From G958296245 sp965262055 (GTDB lineage: Bacteria; Chloroflexota; Dehalococcoidia; Lucifugimonadales; G958296245): 64,000 nucleotides of DNA. Both the position numbers and the translations under genes were made by a program. How positions within the stretch are numbered: the first letter of the stretch is position 1; each line of letters opens with the position of its first letter. Below the pieces are notes generated by a model. That model worked only from the letters and a program-made list of their open reading frames with translations, had not been told where the DNA came from and ran no database searches. The stretch spans positions 554,432 through 618,431 of the forward strand of contig CBDHEI010000001.1 in the NCBI GenBank assembly GCA_965262055.1. Reading direction: 5' to 3'. Shown here one piece after another: positions 58,692 through 64,000 of the stretch.

Positions 58692-61600
58692 ATGGGAGAA
58701 AGCGAACGCATGCCCATAAGGAATCGAGACGACGCAGTTGAGGTAGAGGGCCGCATCGCACGCATCTTCGCCGCGCCTGCGGGTGAGCGGGCCGCCGCCG
58801 CGCGCGCGCTGTTCGTCGAGGCCCTGGACTTCGCCCCAGCCTCCGGCAGCGTGGACCTCGGTGCCACTGCAGGCAGCATGGCTTTGCCCGCCTACGCTGA
58901 GCGCGTAGCCTACTCCGGCGGTGTGCATGTGGTGTACATCGCTCTGGACACCCCGGAGACGGACCGTGTGCGCAAGAGCGAGGCGTCCGCCGCGGCCAGG
59001 CGGGTCGCGGAGCAGCTCGACGGCGACCTGCTCCTGGTCTTCACCAACACATCCGCGAGCCAACTGCACTTGGTCTATCCCAGTTTCGAGAGAGCGCAGC
59101 CGGTCCTGCGCCGCCTCGTTGTGGAGCGGGATCTGTCCCGCCGCACCGCGATTCAGCAGGTCTCAAACATCTACTGGAACCTCCGGGAGAGCGGCAGCGT
59201 CCGTCTGGCCCTGGACCAGACCTTCGATGTTGAGCCCGTTACCAGGGAGTTCTTCGCGGGGTACAAGCGGGTCTTCCAGGCAGCAGAAAACAATGTCTCC
59301 GGCTTTGGCGAGGACGTTGAGATCAAGCGGCGATTCGTCCAGACCCTCTTCAACCGGCTCATGTTCGTCTACTTCCTGTCGCGCAAGGGGTGGCTCACTT
59401 TCAAGGGCGACAAGGACTATCTCAACGCGCTGTGGAGTGACCACCGGGCCACTGAGGGCGAGAGCAAGAACTTCTATGTCAACAGGCTGAGGCCCCTCTT
59501 CTTTGCTGGACTGAACAATCCTCAGTCCCGCGACCTGATGCGTAATAACCCGGTGATGTACGCTCTCATCGGCGGGCCTCCCTTCCTCAACGGCGGCCTG
59601 TTCGAGGAGACGGGTCTGGACAAGCGCTCAGGTGTGGTGGTGCCTGATGACGTTATTGAGAGTATCCTCGGAGACCTCTTCGACCGCTTCAACTTCACCG
59701 TGATGGAGTCCACGCCGTTCGATGTCGAAGTGGCGGTGGACCCTGAGATGCTGGGTAAGGTGTTCGAGGAGCTGGTCACCGGACGCCACGACTCCGGCGC
59801 GTACTACACTCCCCGCCCCGTGGTCTCTTTCATGTGCCGCGAGGCGCTTAAGGGATACCTGGAGGGCCAGGACACCAGCGTCACACCGGAAGCCATCGCA
59901 CGATTCGTGGACGAACGCGACACGTCCGGCATCTCGGTGGCGTCTGCCCGCAAGGTGGCGCAGACGCTGGATGAGGTGACCGTGGTTGATCCCGCCTGCG
60001 GCTCTGGGGCCTACCTCCTAGGCATGATGCAGGAACTGGTGGAGTTGCAGACCACCCTGTTCAACGTGGGCGTGACCCCAAAAGGGCTGTACGATCTGAA
60101 GATGCATGTCATCCAGCGCAACCTCTACGGCGTGGACATCGACGACTTCGCGGTCAACATCGCCATGCTGCGGATGTGGCTCTCCCTGGCCATCGACTAT
60201 GAGGGCGATGTGCCACCGCCTCTGCCCAACCTGGACTTCAAGGTGCTTTGCGGCGACAGCCTGTTGGGGCCTGACCCTAGCCCAAGTAACTACGGGGACC
60301 TTTTCCGCCACAGGGCAGAAAGCGTCGCGGCCCAGCTCGTCGGCCTCAAGGCTCAATACATGGAGGCCACGACGGGCAAGGACGCGCTCAGGCAGGATAT
60401 AGAGCGGGTGGAGGACGAGCTCAGGGAGGCGCTTGCCGACTCGCCCGCGCCCGCCGGGGCCACCGACTGGCGGGTTGAGTTCGCCGAGGTGTTCTCTCAG
60501 CGTCGGGGGTTCGACATCGCTGTCGCCAATCCGCCGTATGTAGTTATAAGCGATGAGCGACTTCGGGCGACGTACAAAGAGGGTATATATGGACGAATGA
60601 ACACCTATGGACTGTTCATCCAACGAAGCTTGCAAGTTATGAGAGACGGATCCCAATTGACTTTCATTAACCCGAGGACTCTGTTAACCGATAGGTACTT
60701 CACGAACCTTCGGAAAGTAATCAAACAGCGGTCACATCTGAAAGGCGTTGTACTGATAGGCGATAGGCATAACACTTTCGAGCGTGTATTGCAGGAGTGC
60801 ATCATGCTGCATCTAACCAAGAAAACGGAGCCTGCCACGTCATACCAAGTTAACACACGGGCGATTTCGATACCCATTGACCTTAACGACCCGGAGGACA
60901 CGGTTGCGGTGGCATCTGATCGGGTACTCCTGGACGAAAGATACGACGGGGCCTTTTACATTGGAGCTTCAGACTTCGAGTACCGAGTGTTCGAGCGCAT
61001 GAATTCGTTTGGCGTCAAGTTGTCGAATCTTGGCCTTAGAGCTGAGACGGGCAAGATACAGTTTGACAAATACCAAGAGTACGCACAGCCGACCAACGCA
61101 GACGATGCCTGCCGACTAATATGGGCAGAAAACGTCCAGCGCTTCACCCAGCGGGCAACCCGTACTCGAGTAGGCAAAGAATGGTTATCAAAAATAATAA
61201 CAACGGCAGTTAATCCCAATGTCACGGGGATGGGCATCGTAACTCAACGGACGACAGCTAACGAACAACCGAGACGAATCATAGCAACTTTGGTAACGCC
61301 GGACATAGTGCATAGTGGCAGCGTGTATTTCGAGAACGGGACCAATTTTATATCGCTTAGCGGTGTTGGTTCGCAGTTTGCGTTCTTGCTTGCCGTTTTC
61401 AATTCGAGCTTAATGGAGTTCGTTTTCCGTCACCTGAATAGCAATGTGCATGTTTCGGCGGGTGAAATCAATAGCCTGCCTTTCCCCCCCATACCAGATG
61501 ACGACGTGCGCAACGAAATCGAATCGTTGGTATTCGAGCTTATGAAATTGGGTGGCGTAGACTGCCAGCCGGAATCAGTCGCGCAATCGCTAACCTATGA

Positions 61601-61997
61601 ACATCGTCTCGACATTATGGTTGGTTCACTTTATGGCTTTTCCCCCGGCGAGGTGGAGTCAATCCAACAAAGATTGCCGTCATACGAAGCGGTCTACGGC
61701 ATGGCCGACAAGGCTCCTCAGCCATCAGTGGAAACCAAACTTGACGGAGTCGGCGGTGTCGCAGTTCGGGGCCAAGCAATTTACAACCGAAAGATACGCC
61801 CTATAGTTCAAGACACCGAGCGGGGTAACTTTGCGGTTATTGACATCTACAGTGAGGACTATGAGATAGACGTTAACCACGCTGCCGCCACTCGTCGATT
61901 GATGGCCCGTCGACCTGGAGTGATTACGTATACAGTACGGATCGGGTATTCAACGACCTACAGAATGGGGATTAGGTCCCCGGCTCTTACATCATGA
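58692..61997 (+). CDS. Eco57I-type adenine methyltransferase of a restriction-like system
   Basis: 1101 residues from an ATG at 58692 (58710 is a possible alternative). A long N-terminal region (~430) is followed by the AdoMet motif VTVVDPACGSGAYLLGMMQE and the catalytic NPPY (DIAVANPPYVVISDERLRAT). The C-terminal ~450 residues look like a target-recognition part (FPPIPDDDVRNEIESLVFEL near its end). This is the Eco57I/TaqI-type N6-adenine methylase layout found in type IIG, BREX and DISARM-like systems. The last codons overlap the next gene by ATGA, so it heads an operon with a protease, a toxin-antitoxin pair and a helicase. The lower-GC TRD region (60.5-62.0 kb) suggests domain exchange. 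Confidence 0.75.
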   Translation: MGESERMPIRNRDDAVEVEGRIARIFAAPAGERAAAARALFVEALDFAPASGSVDLGATAGSMALPAYAERVAYSGGVHVVYIALDTPETDRVRKSEASAAARRVAEQLDGDLLLVFTNTSASQLHLVYPSFERAQPVLRRLVVERDLSRRTAIQQVSNIYWNLRESGSVRLALDQTFDVEPVTREFFAGYKRVFQAAENNVSGFGEDVEIKRRFVQTLFNRLMFVYFLSRKGWLTFKGDKDYLNALWSDHRATEGESKNFYVNRLRPLFFAGLNNPQSRDLMRNNPVMYALIGGPPFLNGGLFEETGLDKRSGVVVPDDVIESILGDLFDRFNFTVMESTPFDVEVAVDPEMLGKVFEELVTGRHDSGAYYTPRPVVSFMCREALKGYLEGQDTSVTPEAIARFVDERDTSGISVASARKVAQTLDEVTVVDPACGSGAYLLGMMQELVELQTTLFNVGVTPKGLYDLKMHVIQRNLYGVDIDDFAVNIAMLRMWLSLAIDYEGDVPPPLPNLDFKVLCGDSLLGPDPSPSNYGDLFRHRAESVAAQLVGLKAQYMEATTGKDALRQDIERVEDELREALADSPAPAGATDWRVEFAEVFSQRRGFDIAVANPPYVVISDERLRATYKEGIYGRMNTYGLFIQRSLQVMRDGSQLTFINPRTLLTDRYFTNLRKVIKQRSHLKGVVLIGDRHNTFERVLQECIMLHLTKKTEPATSYQVNTRAISIPIDLNDPEDTVAVASDRVLLDERYDGAFYIGASDFEYRVFERMNSFGVKLSNLGLRAETGKIQFDKYQEYAQPTNADDACRLIWAENVQRFTQRATRTRVGKEWLSKIITTAVNPNVTGMGIVTQRTTANEQPRRIIATLVTPDIVHSGSVYFENGTNFISLSGVGSQFAFLLAVFNSSLMEFVFRHLNSNVHVSAGEINSLPFPPIPDDDVRNEIESLVFELMKLGGVDCQPESVAQSLTYEHRLDIMVGSLYGFSPGEVESIQQRLPSYEAVYGMADKAPQPSVETKLDGVGGVAVRGQAIYNRKIRPIVQDTERGNFAVIDIYSEDYEIDVNHAAATRRLMARRPGVITYTVRIGYSTTYRMGIRSPALTS

Positions 61998-62365
61998 TTA
62001 CAGGGAGAGTTTCTGAAAGCCTGGACCTGTTAGTCCCTATCGAAGTCTCAGACAGGAATGGAGTGTTTCTTCCTTTGGAAATCGTTCTGGACACCGGATT
62101 CAACGGAGACTTAGCGTTACCTAGAGAAGTAATCCAGAATCTCGGTTTGACCTATAGAGGTCAAACATCTTGGACCATCGCGACTGGCGAAGAAGCGACG
62201 ATGTCCAACTATGACGGAGTAGTGTTATGGCACGGACAGCCGCGTGATGTGGTGGTCATCGAAACTGCTAGCGAATCGCTGATTGGGATGGCTTTGCTTG
62301 TCGGGAGCAGAATTACGGTTGACGCTCGGATATGCGGCGAAGTGCTGATTGAGGAAGACCCATAA
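61994..62365 (+). CDS. Retropepsin-like (clan AA) aspartic protease
   Basis: This 123-residue protein has FLPLEIVLDTGFNGDLALPR, the DTGFxG signature of bacterial clan AA aspartic proteases, which dimerise like retroviral protease, and ESLIGMALLVGSRITVDARI, the later G-x-LL flap-region pattern. The ATG overlaps the methylase stop (ATGA), so the two are coupled. Its role is unknown: it could process the methylase or a neighbour. Such genes do occur near toxin-antitoxin and restriction genes. Confidence 0.65.
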   Translation: MITGRVSESLDLLVPIEVSDRNGVFLPLEIVLDTGFNGDLALPREVIQNLGLTYRGQTSWTIATGEEATMSNYDGVVLWHGQPRDVVVIETASESLIGMALLVGSRITVDARICGEVLIEEDP

Positions 62366-62407
62366 ACAGGGTGAACGCGTTAATCACCAATTGAGCCTTG
62401 CATCGGG

Positions 62408-62440
62408 TACCTCTACGGCCATCCGAAGGAAACGGACTAA
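62408..62440 (+). pseudogene. Remnant of a DUF104-type antitoxin 3' end
   Basis: Encodes YLYGHPKETD and a stop. The intact antitoxin that follows ends YLYGHPKEED at 62718-62750. The DNA agrees at most positions. It suggests that a second antitoxin gene once stood here or that the gene was partly duplicated. Confidence 0.5.
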
Positions 62441-62474
62441 TGCAAAGGTAAACGCTCTTTGTGGAGGAAGTCAG

Positions 62475-62750
62475 ATGAGCACCGTGCGAGCGAAGTATGC
62501 GAATGGAGTCCTTACGCCGCTTGAGCCCCTAGACCTCGAAGAGGGCGCGGAGGTAACGGTATTGGTGGAGGGCACCCCTGGGGGAGTGTCGGAGGAGACG
62601 CCGGCGCCGAAGCAAGGGCTGGCGGGGATTGTGGAGCGGGTCCTGGAGATGCAGAAAGATGTTCCGCCGGAGGCGTGGGAAGACCTCCCCGCTGACCTCG
62701 CCAAGAACAAGAAACACTACCTCTACGGTCATCCCAAGGAAGAGGACTAA
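62475..62750 (+). CDS. DUF104-type antitoxin
   Basis: The ATG after GGAGGAAGTCAG gives 91 residues. RAKYANGVLTPLEPLDLEEG then AEVTVLVEG is the N-terminal motif of AF2212-like/DUF104 antitoxins. The rest is an acidic, helical toxin-binding tail. The last base of its stop begins the PIN gene ATG (TAATG). It neutralises the coupled toxin. Confidence 0.75.
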   Translation: MSTVRAKYANGVLTPLEPLDLEEGAEVTVLVEGTPGGVSEETPAPKQGLAGIVERVLEMQKDVPPEAWEDLPADLAKNKKHYLYGHPKEED

Positions 62751-63172
62751 TGAGTGGCGTCTTCGCTGATGCAGGCTACTGGATAGCTCTATGGAATCCC
62801 AGAGATACTCTGCACCCAAGGGCAGTCAGCGTTGCCGATGGCCTCGGGACAACTAACGTCGTGACAACCCAAATGGTCTTGACCGAGACACTTGACGCTA
62901 TGGCGGGCATGGGGGAATTCCGTCGACGATTGGCAATACGGATGATTCACGACCTGGAGACCGACCCGTACGTTGAGGTCGTCGAGCAGACGGGGGCGCA
63001 GTTCAGGGCTGCGGTGGAGCGGTACGCCGCTCGCAGTGACCAGCGGTGGAGTCTTACGGACTGCGCCAGCTTTCTGGTCATGGAGGAGCGCGGCATCACC
63101 GAGGCATTGGCCTACGACCGGGACTTTGAACAAGCTGGCTTCGCCGCCCTGCTGAGAGGGGGGCAGGCATGA
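62750..63172 (+). CDS. PIN-domain (VapC-type) toxin
   Basis: 140 residues with the PIN acidic positions: VFADAGYWIALWNPRDTLHP (first Asp), VLTETLDAMAGMGEFRRRLA (Glu), SLTDCASFLVMEERGITEAL (Asp) and AYDRDFEQAGF (last Asp). PIN toxins cleave RNA and are neutralised by the adjacent antitoxin. Its stop lies 35 bases before the PLD helicase gene. Confidence 0.75.
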   Translation: MSGVFADAGYWIALWNPRDTLHPRAVSVADGLGTTNVVTTQMVLTETLDAMAGMGEFRRRLAIRMIHDLETDPYVEVVEQTGAQFRAAVERYAARSDQRWSLTDCASFLVMEERGITEALAYDRDFEQAGFAALLRGGQA

Positions 63173-63206
63173 TGCCAAGCCACTCCTCCCATACAGGTGC
63201 AAGCTG

Positions 63207-64000
63207 TTGAATATCCTGCACTCCACGACGGACCCCACGCTGCTGGCTCGCCTGAAGGAGATGCTGGGCAGTTCCGCCAAGGCCGACATCGCTGTCGGCT
63301 ACTTCTTCATCGGCGGCTTCGGGGCCGTCGCCGACGACCTGGCGCGACTGGACAAGGTGCGCATTTTGGTGGGGCGCACGGACCGGCAGGTGCTGGAGGA
63401 GGTCGCCCTGGGCCTCCAGCAGCACCAAGCCCTGCGTGCCCGGCTGGACGTGGACGCCCTCGTGCGCCGCAGCCAGCGAAGCCAGATAGCCCAGGAGACC
63501 GTCGCCCGCGTCGCAGAGGGCGTGGCCGTGCTCCCTCAGGAACAGGGCACAGAGGCCGCTGTCTCGAAGCTGAGGGACATAGTGTCCCTCGGCAAGGTGG
63601 AGGTGCGGGCCTACCTGCGAAGCCCTCTTCACGCCAAGGCGTACCTCTGCTGGTATAACAACCACGCCGAACCCGGCGCGGCAGTAGTCGGCTCATCCAA
63701 CCTCACCCTAGCTGGGTTCACTGGCAACACGGAGCTCAACGTGCGCGTCACCGGCGACGCGGAGATGGCAGCCCTGCGCGAATGGTTCGACGCGCTGTGG
63801 GGAGACTCGGAAGACATCAGCGCCGCCCTCGTCACGGAGCTGGAGCGGTCGTGGGTCCTGGCCAAGACCCCACCGTACCACGTGTATCTGAAGGCGCTCT
63901 ACGAGCTCTACTACACCGACGTGGGAGGCGGTGAACTGACAGTTCCGCCACGAGACCAAGAGCTGGCCAACTTCCAGTTGGACGCCGTGCGCCGCGGGCT
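63207..64000 (+). CDS. PLD-nuclease + SNF2-type helicase, N-terminal part (cut by window edge)
   Basis: A TTG at 63207 is the first plausible start in an open frame, but the exact start is uncertain. About 264 residues are visible. The first ~200 are a phospholipase D-type domain with one HKD motif (LRSPLHAKAYLCWYNNHAEP then VVGSSNLTLAGFTGNTELNV). It is followed by LANFQLDAVRRG, the Q-motif-like beginning of a SNF2/DEAD helicase. PLD-fused helicases next to Eco57I methylases occur in restriction-like defence systems. The helicase is therefore likely the nuclease-translocase partner of the methylase at 58692. The motor itself is off the window. Confidence 0.65.
   Translation, partial: MNILHSTTDPTLLARLKEMLGSSAKADIAVGYFFIGGFGAVADDLARLDKVRILVGRTDRQVLEEVALGLQQHQALRARLDVDALVRRSQRSQIAQETVARVAEGVAVLPQEQGTEAAVSKLRDIVSLGKVEVRAYLRSPLHAKAYLCWYNNHAEPGAAVVGSSNLTLAGFTGNTELNVRVTGDAEMAALREWFDALWGDSEDISAALVTELERSWVLAKTPPYHVYLKALYELYYTDVGGGELTVPPRDQELANFQLDAVRRG

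Noticed and set aside
58614..59069. 151-residue minus-strand frame at the start of the methylase gene
   Set aside because: Antisense to the methylase N-terminus, crosses the divergent operator and has no protein features.
58692..61997. BREX PglX
   Set aside because: The methylase is Eco57I-like in the same broad way, but no BrxC, PglZ or BrxL-like gene is nearby in the window.
58692..64000. A DISARM system
   Set aside because: A large adenine methylase and PLD and SNF2 parts are present, but PLD is fused to the helicase and no DrmA or DrmB-like gene is seen before the window ends.
1..64000. tRNA and rRNA genes
   Set aside because: No cloverleaf-like or rRNA-like sequence was recognised by eye; a dedicated scan could still find a tRNA.

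Overview
The window is a 64 kb piece of accessory DNA with no rRNA, tRNA or recognisable housekeeping gene. It carries conjugation genes, plasmid-type replication genes, insertion sequences, site-specific recombinases and a dense set of defence genes. Much of it is GC-rich, but the blocks at about 12.9-14.3, 21.7-28.0 and 46.3-48.2 kb look clearly less so, as expected of DNA assembled from several sources. The host is not certain. The PrgI/VirB4-type transfer genes, the Thr-Pro-rich lipoprotein with CAP and trypsin domains, the FxLYD-like lipoprotein and the IS1380/IS21 content fit a Chloroflexota-like bacterium, for example a SAR202 or sponge-symbiont type. This is inference from style, not from a marker gene.

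Layout. 1-5.2 kb (minus): a type IV secretion/conjugation operon (secreted protein, TrbL/VirB6-like, pilin-like, PrgI fusion, pilin-like, VirB4-like ATPase cut by the window edge). 5.6-12.8 kb (plus): small HTH proteins, a primase-type zinc motif joined to membrane helices, a protein with five tandem XRE helix-turn-helix domains, and a SNF2 helicase. 12.9-14.3 kb: two unknown genes. 14.4-16.1 kb: an IS1380-family element. 16.3-22.9 kb: a Dpn-like restriction-modification cluster (DpnA-like methylase, MutH-like nuclease, Cys-rich small protein, HTH regulator). Its Dam-type methylase is split by a 2.96 kb composite transposon with a 5 bp target duplication. 23.5-28.1 kb: a putative defence block (AlbA_2 protein, pentapeptide+FRG protein, Ser/Thr kinase). 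28.5-33.2 kb: a 126 bp MITE, an IS21 element and a second copy of the split-dam IS. 33.2-39.3 kb: envelope and secreted proteins. 39.4-48.2 kb: a replication-relaxation protein with a 13 bp iteron array, HTH proteins, a UvrD-type helicase with a probable embedded nuclease and zinc ribbons, and an ImmA/IrrE-type metallopeptidase pair. 48.5-52.1 kb: two RHH + large serine recombinase cassettes facing each other and fused tail to tail. 52.6-54.6 kb: a second replication-relaxation protein. 54.9-58.6 kb (minus): a short type II-like CBASS operon (CapH-like, CapP-like, CapV patatin, CD-NTase, E2-like/SEC-C protein). 58.7-64 kb (plus): an Eco57I-type methylase, a coupled aspartic protease, a DUF104/PIN toxin-antitoxin pair and a PLD-type helicase that runs off the window.

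How it fits together. The transfer operon, the two replication proteins, the iterons and the recombinases suggest an integrative conjugative element or plasmid, or several stacked ones. A 12 bp motif, CCCCCTAYAGGA, recurs beside the transfer operon and at the 3' ends of both replication-relaxation genes, and may be a shared control or replication site. The defence modules are cargo. The main candidates for new biology are the five-HTH protein with its flanking hairpin clusters, the SEC-C-fused E2-like CBASS protein under CapH/CapP-like control, the FRG/AlbA/kinase block, and the methylase-protease-toxin/antitoxin-PLD helicase operon.
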